A stretch of DNA of 64,000 nt from an uncultured Muribaculaceae bacterium (GTDB lineage: Bacteria > Bacteroidota > Bacteroidia > Bacteroidales > Muribaculaceae). The notes beneath the pieces were generated by a model. The model saw only the letters and a list, made by a program, of their open reading frames with translations, was not told the origin of the DNA and searched no databases. This document shows positions 37,234 through 45,523 of this stretch, in pieces (positions within the stretch are counted from its first letter, which is position 1; each line of letters starts with the position of its first letter). The stretch covers positions 186,001 to 250,000 of the forward strand of contig CANQZG010000001.1 of NCBI GenBank assembly GCA_947628305.1, in the 5' to 3' direction. A program made the translations under genes and the position numbers.

Positions 37234-38673
37234 TTATCTCTTGGCCTTGTTACCGCGTGCGAAGCCAATCTGGGAGCGCACACAACGGAAACCGATATAT
37301 GACCGCTGTTCGTTCTGATATTCCCACATGCGTATGTCACTTCGTATATTATGTGCGACATCCTTCCACGAGCCGCCACGCACGATTTTACGCTTCATCT
37401 TGTAAGGGTCCTCCTTGGCCGCGTCATAGCGGTATTCAGGGTTCATGTCGGACATCTGCTTGCTGACACTCTCGGTATAGGCCGTGGAGGTCCACTCGCT
37501 GACGTTACCGGCCATGTCATACAGGCCGAAGTCATTCGGCGAATATGTCCCCACACGGGAGGTTATCAGGTGGCCGTCTTGCACATAATTACCGTCCTGC
37601 GGCTTGAAATTGGCGTAGAAACACCCTTTGTCCTCGGTCAGAGGCAGGTCGCCCTCCCAGGGATACTTGTTCTCGTTGCGTCCGGCACGGGCCGCATACT
37701 CCCATTCGGCCTCGGTCGGAAGACGATAAGGCTCGACATATACCCCCTCGCGTCCGAGAGAACGGCGCAGATAATCGGTACGCCAGTTGGCGAACGCGTT
37801 GGCCTGTTCCCAGCTAACGCCCACGACGGGATAGTCGTTGTAACCCCCGTGAGAGAAATAAAGCCGCACGTAAGGCTCGTTATAGGCGTTGTCGAAGTCA
37901 TTAATCCACGCTGTTGTGTCGGGGTAGACATTCACGATGTAGGTGTTTACAAAGTCATAGTCGCCGGTCAGGCCACGGGTGATTGTCTCGCGTATGATTT
38001 CGCCCTCGTCATTGATAAACGCGGTATCCTTTGAGATTATAGGATTGTCGGTGGGGACTGGACGGTCGGTGTTATACTCGCGACGACGCGGGTCGAGACG
38101 ATGCTTGCGCTTGGCCGCCTCGGTGTGATTGTAAATCTCGTAACGGTAATTAAGCTGCTCAGGGTCGAGCTCACGCGCCCCGGTGATGGGATTGGTTCGG
38201 TAAAGGCTCTCGATGGCACGCGCCTCGTCCTCGTTAGCGTTACGCCAGGGAATCGGCTTGCTCCAGTTAAGATAGGGTTTCACCGGGTTTCCGTCACGGT
38301 CCTCCTCAATCTTAAACGCCTCGTTGCCTCCGTAGGCCGGGTCGGCGAGTCGCTCACGGATGATTGAGTCACGCACCCAGAACACAAACTGCTTGTATTT
38401 GGAGTTGGTGATTTCAGTCTCGTCCATCCAAAATGCGTCAACCGACATGCCGCGCGAATCGGCGCGCAGATTTCGGGCCGAATCGGCCTCTGCCGGCCCC
38501 ACCTTCATCGAGCCGCGCGACACGAGCACCATGCCGTAGGGTGTAGGCTCGGCCCATGACGAGCCACCGACACCCGTCACCTCCCCGCCGGCCGAGCTCC
38601 GACTTCCGGCGGCACAGGATACAAGCATCAACGTCGCGATTAAGGATAAGATATAATAGGTTGTCTTGTTCAT
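37234..38673 (-). CDS. gldK: T9SS outer-membrane lipoprotein GldK/PorK
   Basis: 479 aa lipoprotein (signal ending LMLVSC, Cys20) with a formylglycine-generating-enzyme-like fold: VDAFWMDETEITNSKYKQFV, PVVGVSWEQANAFANWR, YRLPTEAEWEYAARAG and IVRGGSWKDVAHNIRSD. In the type IX system the fold is structural: PorK forms the ring with PorN under the outer membrane. The length and insertions (residues 130-230) are those of PorK, not of catalytic FGEs. Its ATG overlaps the porP stop by one base and gldL follows after 25 bp. Confidence 0.95.
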   Translation of the reverse strand: MNKTTYYILSLIATLMLVSCAAGSRSSAGGEVTGVGGSSWAEPTPYGMVLVSRGSMKVGPAEADSARNLRADSRGMSVDAFWMDETEITNSKYKQFVFWVRDSIIRERLADPAYGGNEAFKIEEDRDGNPVKPYLNWSKPIPWRNANEDEARAIESLYRTNPITGARELDPEQLNYRYEIYNHTEAAKRKHRLDPRRREYNTDRPVPTDNPIISKDTAFINDEGEIIRETITRGLTGDYDFVNTYIVNVYPDTTAWINDFDNAYNEPYVRLYFSHGGYNDYPVVGVSWEQANAFANWRTDYLRRSLGREGVYVEPYRLPTEAEWEYAARAGRNENKYPWEGDLPLTEDKGCFYANFKPQDGNYVQDGHLITSRVGTYSPNDFGLYDMAGNVSEWTSTAYTESVSKQMSDMNPEYRYDAAKEDPYKMKRKIVRGGSWKDVAHNIRSDIRMWEYQNEQRSYIGFRCVRSQIGFARGNKAKR

Positions 38674-39677
38674 TACATTATGCGTATACTCTTGTGTTTA
38701 TTCTTATTTTTATCTGAAAGGTCGAGTTTCAGCGAGTAACCGACGAACACCTCGTGGCTCCCGCTCGACACTTTGGCGATTGCCGATGTGGGATAATCGT
38801 AGGCATACCCGAGGTAGAACCCCTTGATTTCAGCCCCGAGATGCAGCGTCACCGCATCATCCCAGCGATACCCCACGCCCCCAATCAGGAACTTGTTATA
38901 TCGCAGACGCGCGGTCACTTCGGCGGTCGTGAAAGTGAAGTCACTCGCCACAATCATCGACGGTATCACTTCAAATAACGTGTTTTTCACCGCGATATTG
39001 CTTCCGGCCATGAAATATAGTGTCCGTCCCGCCTGAAATTCAAAATTTTTAGCGGACTCATTGACCGAGCCGTCAGATGAAGTCCCCGCATCGGAACTGA
39101 ACGTCACGGTGGGAGAGTTAAGATGCAACGCCGACAATCCGGCCCAGAAACGGCGATGGGTGTAGAACACACCGAGACCGAGGTCAATCGACGTCCCGTG
39201 GACATCGGTGCGCGGTATCGCGTCATCGGTGCTCTCGTGGAAATCGTCGTCATCCGGGATATATACCTCCGAGCCTTTGAACTTCTTATCGAGGAAACCC
39301 ACCGAGATTGCGGCCGTCAGTTCCCCCTTCAACGCCTTGAAACGATAACCTCCCTGCAATGCCACACCGAGATTGTCATACAACCCGATGGACTCCTGTT
39401 GCAGAACCGCGCCAACGCCGATGCGTTTGTTGCCTACCTTAAACGGCATATCCCCTGTCAACATGAATGTCGTGGGGGCGTGTTTGACACCGACCCACTG
39501 CATGCGGCTGCCACCGCGTATGCGCAGGAAATCGGTCTGCCCCGCTGCCGCCGGATTATAATAGGTAGGCGTCTCATAATACTGCGAGAACAATGCATCG
39601 GTCTGCGCCACGACATCTGACGGCATCGCCAGTATCGACATCAGCGTCAGCAGTATTATTGATTGACGTTTCATCAT
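38673..39677 (-). CDS. porP: PorP/SprF-family T9SS outer-membrane protein
   Basis: 334 aa predicted beta-barrel with a signal peptide cleaved before Gln (SDVVAQTDALFSQYYETP). The family N-terminus (LFSQYYETPTYYNPAAAG) is textbook for PorP/SprF, which accompany GldK-N and anchor partners at the outer membrane. Barrel strands alternate through GFYLGYAYDYPTS and HEVFVGYSLKLDLS, though a basic tail follows. It lies three bases after porT and overlaps gldK by one base. A second Met at codon 2 could be the start. Confidence 0.92.
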   Translation of the reverse strand: MMKRQSIILLTLMSILAMPSDVVAQTDALFSQYYETPTYYNPAAAGQTDFLRIRGGSRMQWVGVKHAPTTFMLTGDMPFKVGNKRIGVGAVLQQESIGLYDNLGVALQGGYRFKALKGELTAAISVGFLDKKFKGSEVYIPDDDDFHESTDDAIPRTDVHGTSIDLGLGVFYTHRRFWAGLSALHLNSPTVTFSSDAGTSSDGSVNESAKNFEFQAGRTLYFMAGSNIAVKNTLFEVIPSMIVASDFTFTTAEVTARLRYNKFLIGGVGYRWDDAVTLHLGAEIKGFYLGYAYDYPTSAIAKVSSGSHEVFVGYSLKLDLSDKNKNKHKSIRIM

Positions 39678-39680
39678 CGT

Positions 39681-40412
39681 TTATTCAAAATAGAAAGTGA
39701 ACACGACCATCTGTGACGTGGCCTTTTTCAGCGACTGTGTGATTTTGAGTACGTCAGGCTCGTCGGCGAGGTCAGGGCGGTCATGCTTGATTATATCGCT
39801 CAACCCGAAACAGAACTTCACTTCGGGGATGAACTTGAAATAAGGCAGATAGAAATCACAGCCGAAACCCACGGTGAGATAACAGTCGGTGGAGTTGAAC
39901 TTAAGATAGTCGCTCCGTTTCTTGGAGACATCAAAAGCCGGCATGACACCACCCGTCACGTAGGGACGGCAATTGCGGAATCGTTCGGCGCTGAACTTGA
40001 GGTCCAGAGGCATCACGACGTAGGCCGACTTGATATTCTGCGAGGCTGTTCCGCCATTGGTCGTGTCAACCATCTTGATGTCACGGTTACCGAAATACAT
40101 ACCCGGGGTGAACCGTAAGTTGAAATAACGATTCAGTCTTAAATCCACAAGGCCGTTGACACAGAATCCCGGCGAGAATGACGGTTGTTCCATGAACCAC
40201 GTCTCGCCCCCCTCGGTGACAAACCCGTTGTGGGAGAACGACACATCCTGCACATGCAATCCCACCGAGAATCCCAGATGCCATCGGCGCAGGTCGGCAT
40301 ACGGACGGTTCTGCAACTTATCGTTAAACCGCTGCGCCTCGGCGTGCTGCGGGACTGACAACCCCACAACCGACAACAACAGGACGATTGGCGCGATAAA
40401 ATGTTTCATCAA
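39681..40412 (-). CDS. porT: T9SS outer-membrane beta-barrel protein PorT/SprT
   Basis: 243 aa beta-barrel with a signal peptide cleaved before Gln (QHAEAQRFNDKLQNRP). Characteristic segments are LRRWHLGFSVGLHVQDVSF, RLNRYFNLRFTPGMYFGNRD and FIPEVKFCFGLSDII, ending in an aromatic barrel signature (MVVFTFYFE). PorT is required for maturation of type IX secretion in P. gingivalis. It is the first gene of a six-gene operon here, whereas in P. gingivalis porT lies apart from porPKLMN as far as I recall. No consensus promoter box was found in the 70 bp upstream. Confidence 0.85.
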   Translation of the reverse strand: MMKHFIAPIVLLLSVVGLSVPQHAEAQRFNDKLQNRPYADLRRWHLGFSVGLHVQDVSFSHNGFVTEGGETWFMEQPSFSPGFCVNGLVDLRLNRYFNLRFTPGMYFGNRDIKMVDTTNGGTASQNIKSAYVVMPLDLKFSAERFRNCRPYVTGGVMPAFDVSKKRSDYLKFNSTDCYLTVGFGCDFYLPYFKFIPEVKFCFGLSDIIKHDRPDLADEPDVLKITQSLKKATSQMVVFTFYFE

Positions 40413-40484
40413 TAATCTAAACGCGCCATCATCTTCATTATTGTAATAATATACTTTTTACGCTTTCAATGCCATAAGGCACTA

Positions 40485-41495
40485 TCATTTAGCGAGCGTA
40501 TAGGATTCAAGAGAAATTACTGTTTGTTCTAATTTGCCACGGCTCCCTATCATCGTAGATTTTTGTCGGACTACGTAATACGGCCAACCGCACGGCATAT
40601 AATCTATTTTCAGATAATCTTCAAAAGTGCCGTCAACCTTGACCTGCGAATCAAAGTTTTCATTGAATTTTTCTGTAATGCTGTCATTAGCCATATATTC
40701 TACAATGCCTCCGACCATAGCTTTTAACTCGTTTTGGGGAAGGATACTTGTTACATCATAAATTACGTGGTACGCGCCATCTTCGGCATCCCTATAAACC
40801 GAGCTATATGAGGTGTTCTCAAACTGCGTGTCCGTGGCATCTTCATGTTCGGTATTCTCGCCAATCTGCATAGAAAGTCCATGATTCATAAAAAGCATTT
40901 TGAGCTCGGCGAGATAACCGTCTACAAGTTCGTCGGTGTCGACACCTTTGGTATAATCCTTTATATCAAGCCCCATTTCCTTTAACCCCTGTATTTCGGG
41001 GAGTTTCGAGAAATCGGTTATCGCCTGTTTGAAAAGTGATTTGGCCTGTTTCTTGATTTGACCCAAATTATTGAATTTGGTAATCTTGCCGTATTCGTCG
41101 GTTTCAAAGTGAACAGTCGTGCCTACGATTTTCTGACCGAGTTTTGCAGTAATCTTGTTCTGGAAATCGGCGAGAGGTGTTGTTGCGGTGGTGTCTGTCG
41201 GAAATTCCAAAAATGTATATTCCATCTTATAACCGTTGGCCGTGGAATCCACAACATTGATACGAACTTTGGTCGATACAAGTCCTGTCCGCACGGTGTC
41301 GGCACCGTTAATCCGCCACGAAGTTTCGTGAATCCAATATGTGAGGGTGTCGTATTTGTTGAACCAACCTATAACATCAATAGTGGAATCCTGCGGCACA
41401 ACCTTTTCCTGTATAGGAGTTGACACGCCGTAAACGGTCATCCCTCCAGTAAGAAACAGCATAAATAACGACAACCAAGCAACAATCTTCTTCAT
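40485..41495 (-). CDS. Secreted protein of unknown function
   Basis: 336 aa with a signal peptide (MKKIVAWLSLFMLFLTGGM, then TVYG). The mature region begins with strand-rich sequence (DTLTYWIHETSWRINGADTV), has a helical middle (LAELKMLFMNHGLSMQIG) and ends in FEDYLKIDYMPCGWPYYVVRQ. I recognise no family or catalytic motif. It lies 72 bp upstream of porT on the same strand but is more A+T-rich and is likely independent of the secretion genes. The periplasm is the expected location. Confidence 0.65.
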   Translation of the reverse strand: MKKIVAWLSLFMLFLTGGMTVYGVSTPIQEKVVPQDSTIDVIGWFNKYDTLTYWIHETSWRINGADTVRTGLVSTKVRINVVDSTANGYKMEYTFLEFPTDTTATTPLADFQNKITAKLGQKIVGTTVHFETDEYGKITKFNNLGQIKKQAKSLFKQAITDFSKLPEIQGLKEMGLDIKDYTKGVDTDELVDGYLAELKMLFMNHGLSMQIGENTEHEDATDTQFENTSYSSVYRDAEDGAYHVIYDVTSILPQNELKAMVGGIVEYMANDSITEKFNENFDSQVKVDGTFEDYLKIDYMPCGWPYYVVRQKSTMIGSRGKLEQTVISLESYTLAK

Positions 41496-41597
41496 AGTAA
41501 AATATCATTTAGATAAATGAGTAGGACAAAAATCGCTCAAATATACGGAAAAACGCTTAATATACACTCATTTATTAATTATTTAATGTAAATAAAT

Positions 41598-41631
41598 GTC
41601 GCGCCGGGTGCTTCACAGCGTCCGGCGCGAC
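41598..41631. repeat. REP-like hairpin between divergent genes
   Basis: Perfect 10-bp arms (GTCGCGCCGG 41598-41607, CCGGCGCGAC 41622-41631) with a smaller inner stem. It sits between divergent genes, so it is not a terminator, and its loop (GGTGCTTCACAGCGTCC) resembles the REP stem at 30553. Confidence 0.5.
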
Positions 41632-41751
41632 TTCGTTCATTGGGGGAAAATTAGTAATTGTCAATATCGTATTTATCGTATGAATCTCTACATCTATAAC
41701 AAACGCTGACACCAACGATAAGTTCATACACTCCTTGGCAATATTTTTTTG

Positions 41752-41759
41752 TATCTTTG
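41752..41759 (+). promoter_or_regulatory. -7 box implying a leaderless histidine kinase transcript
   Basis: TATCTTTG ends seven bases before the ATG at 41767, so transcription would begin at or within a few bases of the start codon. No TTTG is found at -33; TTGG at 41735 is too close. Confidence 0.5.
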
Positions 41760-41766
41760 CAACGTG

Positions 41767-42981
41767 ATGAACATCTATGAACTGCGGAAATATGGCACTG
41801 CGGTATTCCTGTTGGTCTCGGCGGGTCTCATAACGCTGTTCCTGTACTACTCCAACTCGCTCGTCGAGGAACTGTCGGAACAGGAACGTTCACGCATGCA
41901 GATATGGGCCGACGCGACCAAGGAAATCATAAACCTCGGGAACGCATCCGACGACACACCGTCCCAGTCCAATGTCGATTTTCTCCTGAGCATAATAGAG
42001 GGTAACAGCAACATACCCGTGCTGCTGACCGATGACAGCGGAAACATCATCATGCACCGTAATTTTGACCTTCCCGAACCAATCGACAGCCTGTCTCCGC
42101 TGTACATCAGTGAAACAAACGACCGCTATTTGACCCGTAAACTTGACAAACTGAAACACACGTCCAATGTCATTGACATAACCATCTCACCCGGTAACCT
42201 GCAACACCTCTACTATGAAGACTCCAAGCTGTTAAAAAGCCTAAGCCTGTACCCCTACGTGCAGCTGTTGGTGATGTTGGCGTTCATCCTCGTAGTGTAT
42301 TACGCTGTCCTTTCGACAAAGAAAGCCGAACAGAACAAGGTGTGGGTGGGCCTGTCAAAGGAGACAGCTCATCAGCTCGGGACACCCATCTCGTCACTGA
42401 TGGCATGGATGGAACTGCTTGAAGGCATGGGGGTAGAGGCCGACATCGTCAGCGAGATGGACAAGGATGTCAAACGACTGTCCACCATCGCCTCACGATT
42501 CTCCAAAATCGGCTCCCGTCCACAGATGCAACCCGAAGGACTCGGCGAGATTGTATCAGGCTCGGCTTCCTATATGTCAACACGCATATCCTCCCGCATC
42601 AACCTCTCCGTCAATCTATGCGAGGAAGACATTCGGGTCAACATGTCGGCACCGTTGTTTGAATGGGTCATGGAAAACCTAATCAAGAACGCCGTCGATG
42701 CCATGGAGGGACATGGCTCTATCTCGGTAACGACAGGACATGAACGCGACACGGCCTGGATAGAGGTAGCCGACACCGGCAAAGGATTGTCACGCAAGAA
42801 CTTCAAGACAATATTCAACCCCGGATACACGACCAAAAAACGTGGATGGGGACTCGGTCTGACCCTCGCCAAGCGCATCATCGAGCAATATCACCGCGGA
42901 CGCATCTTTGTCAAAGAATCGGAGCCTGGCAAAGGGACCACATTCCGCATCGAACTGCCACTCCTCCCCCACAGTCTTTAA
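41767..42981 (+). CDS. Membrane sensor histidine kinase (orphan)
   Basis: 404 aa. Helix 1 (about residues 9-28) and helix 2 (YVQLLVMLAFILVVYYAVL, about 165-183) flank a periplasmic sensor domain of about 135 residues. The cytoplasmic part has an H-box (LSKETAHQLGTPISSLMAW), an N-box (ENLIKNAVDAMEG), a G1 box (VADTGKGLS) and a G2 box (KKRGWGLGLTLAKRII), so the catalytic core is complete. No response regulator is adjacent; the partner must be elsewhere. The ATG at 41767 follows a -7 box by seven bases. It precedes the yceD-rpmF-fabH-era-der run, an arrangement I have seen in related Bacteroidales. Confidence 0.9.
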   Translation: MNIYELRKYGTAVFLLVSAGLITLFLYYSNSLVEELSEQERSRMQIWADATKEIINLGNASDDTPSQSNVDFLLSIIEGNSNIPVLLTDDSGNIIMHRNFDLPEPIDSLSPLYISETNDRYLTRKLDKLKHTSNVIDITISPGNLQHLYYEDSKLLKSLSLYPYVQLLVMLAFILVVYYAVLSTKKAEQNKVWVGLSKETAHQLGTPISSLMAWMELLEGMGVEADIVSEMDKDVKRLSTIASRFSKIGSRPQMQPEGLGEIVSGSASYMSTRISSRINLSVNLCEEDIRVNMSAPLFEWVMENLIKNAVDAMEGHGSISVTTGHERDTAWIEVADTGKGLSRKNFKTIFNPGYTTKKRGWGLGLTLAKRIIEQYHRGRIFVKESEPGKGTTFRIELPLLPHSL

Positions 42982-43015
42982 CGGGGTTGTTGCAAAATCA
43001 AGATTTAGAAAAATC

Positions 43016-43094
43016 GTAGGGACGCGCCAACATGCGCGTCCTCAAGGTGGTAGATTATCTGCAATAAATGACGCACTCGTTGGCGCGTCCCTAC
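43016..43094. repeat. REP/BIME-like inverted pair 5
   Basis: GTAGGGACGCGCCAACATGC-type hairpin (from 43016) facing GTTGGCGCGTCCCTAC (to 43094), 79 bp. It belongs to the same family as the pairs at 20214 and 22127. Confidence 0.75.
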
Positions 43095-43155
43095 AATATT
43101 AATTTACAAGTTTTACAAAGCCCCATCTAAGAAACTCAAAATATTGCAGCCAAAA

Positions 43156-43187
43156 GTTGTAAAACTCAAAGATGTTAGCTAAATTTG
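43156..43187 (+). promoter_or_regulatory. Probable promoter of yceD-rpmF
   Basis: GTTG (43156-43159, three of four matches to TTTG), 20 bp, TAAATTTG (43180-43187), ending 25 bp before the GTG start. Confidence 0.5.
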
Positions 43188-43212
43188 CACCGATTTTTCA
43201 ATAAACCGCTCC

Positions 43213-43800
43213 GTGGGAAAATTTTCGGAATTCAAAATACAGCTGAAGTCGATGCCCGAAGGGACTCATAACTACGAGTTCCATCTCGGCAAACAGTTCT
43301 TCGTAAACATGGAGAGTGCCGACATCCATGACGCCGACCTCAACGTCACCCTGACGGTCAATCACAAATCAGGGTACTACAACATGGATTTCGCGGTGGA
43401 TGGGACCGTCACCTTGATATGTGACAGATGCCTCGACAACCTTGTGATGCCTATAGAAACCGGATATCACATCGCGGTCAAATACGGCGACTCCTACAAT
43501 GATGACTCCGACGACCTGCTGATTATCCCGGAATCAGACAACAGTCTCAACGTGTCCTACATGATATATGACACTGTGTCGCTCGCGATTCCCATCAAAC
43601 ACGTCCACCCGCTCGGGAAGTGCAACCGTGCCATGAGTGCAATGCTCAAGAAACACCGCGCCACACGCGTTGACGACGAGGATGCCGCGCTGGAGGAGGA
43701 ACTGATGGATGAAATGGATTCAATGGACACCCAGACCGGCGGCGAAGGGAACATCGACCCACGGTGGAATGAATTAAAGAATTTAACCGACAACAATTAA
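43213..43800 (+). CDS. yceD: YceD/DUF177-family protein
   Basis: 195 aa starting with GTG; no ATG lies in frame upstream before a stop that would make sense. The family is encoded next to rpmF in most bacteria and is linked to large-subunit ribosomal RNA processing. Recognisable parts are the Cys pair in TLICDRCLDNLVMPIE and LAIPIKHVHPLGKC in the second half. An acidic C-terminal extension (DDEDAALEEELMDEMD) precedes IDPRWNELKNL, the usual family ending. rpmF follows after 16 bp. Confidence 0.9.
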   Translation: MGKFSEFKIQLKSMPEGTHNYEFHLGKQFFVNMESADIHDADLNVTLTVNHKSGYYNMDFAVDGTVTLICDRCLDNLVMPIETGYHIAVKYGDSYNDDSDDLLIIPESDNSLNVSYMIYDTVSLAIPIKHVHPLGKCNRAMSAMLKKHRATRVDDEDAALEEELMDEMDSMDTQTGGEGNIDPRWNELKNLTDNN

Positions 43801-43816
43801 AATTAAATAAAGTAAA

Positions 43817-44002
43817 ATGGCACATCCTAAACGAAAACAATCAAAGACTCGTACAGCCAAACGCAGAACCCATGACAAGGCAGTAGCCCCCACTCTCGCT
43901 CTCTGCCCCAACTGTGGCGCATGGCATGTCTATCACACCGTATGCGGTGAATGTGGATACTACCGTGGCAAACTCGCCATCGAGAAATTCGCTGCCGTAT
44001 AA
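43817..44002 (+). CDS. rpmF: 50S ribosomal protein L32
   Basis: 61 aa, full length. The N-terminus MAHPKRKQSKTRTAKRRTHD is the L32 signature, and two CxxC pairs (CPNCG and CGECG) form the zinc ribbon. It lies 16 bp after yceD and is followed by a moderate terminator before fabH, so expression of fabH may rely partly on read-through. Confidence 0.98.
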   Translation: MAHPKRKQSKTRTAKRRTHDKAVAPTLALCPNCGAWHVYHTVCGECGYYRGKLAIEKFAAV

Positions 44003-44023
44003 ACGACCTCTCATCAACGGGTT

Positions 44024-44054
44024 GTCGCCCAATAGGCGGCGACCTTATTTTTTT
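44024..44054 (+). terminator. Terminator after rpmF
   Basis: 6-bp GTCGCC / GGCGAC stem (44024-44029 and 44037-44042), extendable by flanking pairs, then TTATTTTTTT. It is probably leaky, with fabH on the same strand downstream. Confidence 0.6.
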
Positions 44055-44174
44055 GGCACAATGGGACTGACCGTCCCTTGACTTTTCTCCAGGAACCGTA
44101 AAGCGTTCCAATGGGGAAAATTTTGCTGTAATGACTGACGGCTGCCAAGAACTTTAACTATACAAATCAAAGCT

Positions 44175-45158
44175 ATGATTAAAGCGAGAATATCAGGCAT
44201 ATCCTCCTATGCTCCCGATGACATACTTGACAACGAAATGCTGTCAAAAATGGTGGACACCAACGACGAGTGGATAACCACCCGTGTAGGAATCAAGGAA
44301 CGCCACATCTTGAAGAAAGAAGGCGCAGGGTCCTCCTATCTCGGCATGAAAGCCGTTGAACGACTCCTTGAATCCACCGGAACAAAACCCGAGGAAGTGG
44401 ACCTGCTTATCTGTGCCACATCCAACCCCGATTACCGTTTCCCGTCCACCGGGTCAATCATCGCCCATCAGTGCGGACTTAAAAACTGCTACTCCTACGA
44501 CATCCAGGCTGCCTGTGCCGGTTTCCTCGTGGCACTGCAAGACGGCGCGGCCTATATCAAGTCGGGTCTCCGCAAGAAGGTTGTCGTTGTCGCAGCCGAG
44601 AAAATGTCATCGATGACCAACTACACCGACCGCTCGACATGCCCCTTGTTCGGCGACGGAGCCGGAGCGATGATGCTCGAACCCACCGACAAGAACGTCG
44701 GCATCATCGACGGTGTGTTCCACATCAACGGCGAAGGCCTTGAACACCTGTGGATGCCCGCGGGCGGTTCAGTACTCCCGGCCTCACACGAGACCGTGGA
44801 CGCTCAACAGCACTACGTCATCCAGGACGGACGCAACGTATACAAGCACGCTGTCACAGACATGCTCGAATCGTCACTGGAAGTCGCCGGTCGCAACAAC
44901 CTGACGATGGACGATGTCGACTGGTTCGTGCCCCATCAGGCCAACCTACGCATCATCGAGGCCGTAGCTTCACGCGCCGGAATCGACAACGACAAGGTCC
45001 TCGTAAATATCGAGAAATACGGCAACACGAGCGCGGCCTCTATCCCATTGTGCCTTGACGAATACAAGAACCGCCTGAAGAAAGGTGACAAAATCATCCT
45101 CACGGCATTCGGCGCAGGGTTCACTTGGGGCGCGTTATACATCGTCTGGGACCTGTAA
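44175..45158 (+). CDS. fabH: 3-oxoacyl-[acyl-carrier-protein] synthase III
   Basis: 327 aa. FabH starts fatty-acid synthesis by condensing an acyl-CoA primer with malonyl-ACP. The catalytic triad is visible: Cys in DIQAACAGFLVAL, His in WFVPHQANLRIIEAV and Asn in YGNTSAASIPL. The N-terminus SYAPDDILDNEMLSKMVDTN is standard and GAGFTWGALYIVW ends the protein. It sits in the conserved yceD-rpmF-fabH order and ends at a terminator before MITE-like element B. Confidence 0.97.
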   Translation: MIKARISGISSYAPDDILDNEMLSKMVDTNDEWITTRVGIKERHILKKEGAGSSYLGMKAVERLLESTGTKPEEVDLLICATSNPDYRFPSTGSIIAHQCGLKNCYSYDIQAACAGFLVALQDGAAYIKSGLRKKVVVVAAEKMSSMTNYTDRSTCPLFGDGAGAMMLEPTDKNVGIIDGVFHINGEGLEHLWMPAGGSVLPASHETVDAQQHYVIQDGRNVYKHAVTDMLESSLEVAGRNNLTMDDVDWFVPHQANLRIIEAVASRAGIDNDKVLVNIEKYGNTSAASIPLCLDEYKNRLKKGDKIILTAFGAGFTWGALYIVWDL

Positions 45159-45188
45159 AAGAGTCCTGTAGACAAAAAAATGAAACAG

Positions 45189-45220
45189 AATAGCATCTTT
45201 TCAGGTGCTATTTTGTTTTA
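45189..45220 (+). terminator. Terminator after fabH
   Basis: 7-bp stem AATAGCA / TGCTATT (45189-45195 and 45206-45212) with a 10-nt loop, followed by TTGTTTTA. Confidence 0.65.
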
Positions 45221-45237
45221 TCTTAAATGATATTTTA

Positions 45238-45514
45238 GAGATTGTTTAAAATTTTCTCATTAGAATTTTTAAGAGCTATTTCGGAGGAAATTTTAAAGGA
45301 CGAGCGAGGATAATATCGAGATATTTGACGAGCGAGAACTTGAAAATTGACCCGAAAGAGCCTTGACAATCTCACCTAAGCAAATAAAGACGGTGTTTTA
45401 CGCGCTTTCCGCCCTTTGACTCGGTCATGATGCCCGCATCACTCCCTCGTCTGCATGACGGAAATCATCGTAAAACACCTATAAAAATTCAATGATAAAA
45501 ATTTAAACAATCTC
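45238..45514. mobile_element. MITE-like element B (277 bp) upstream of era
   Basis: The ends are imperfect inverted repeats (left GAGATTGTTTAAAATTTTC, right complementary ATTTAAACAATCTC), flanked by TTA on both sides (45235-45237 and 45515-45517). Internal segments shared with element A are ATATCGAGATA, GACGAGCGAG and the core GGTCATGATGCCCGCATC (about 45422-45439). No coding capacity. It ends ten bases before the era ATG, so the start of era translation lies directly on the insertion edge. Confidence 0.75.
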
Positions 45515-45523
45515 TTAAAGATT

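Noticed and set aside
37351-38034. 227-aa plus-strand ORF antisense to gldK
   Set aside because: gldK has clear family motifs over this span; the antisense frame shows no domain or signal.
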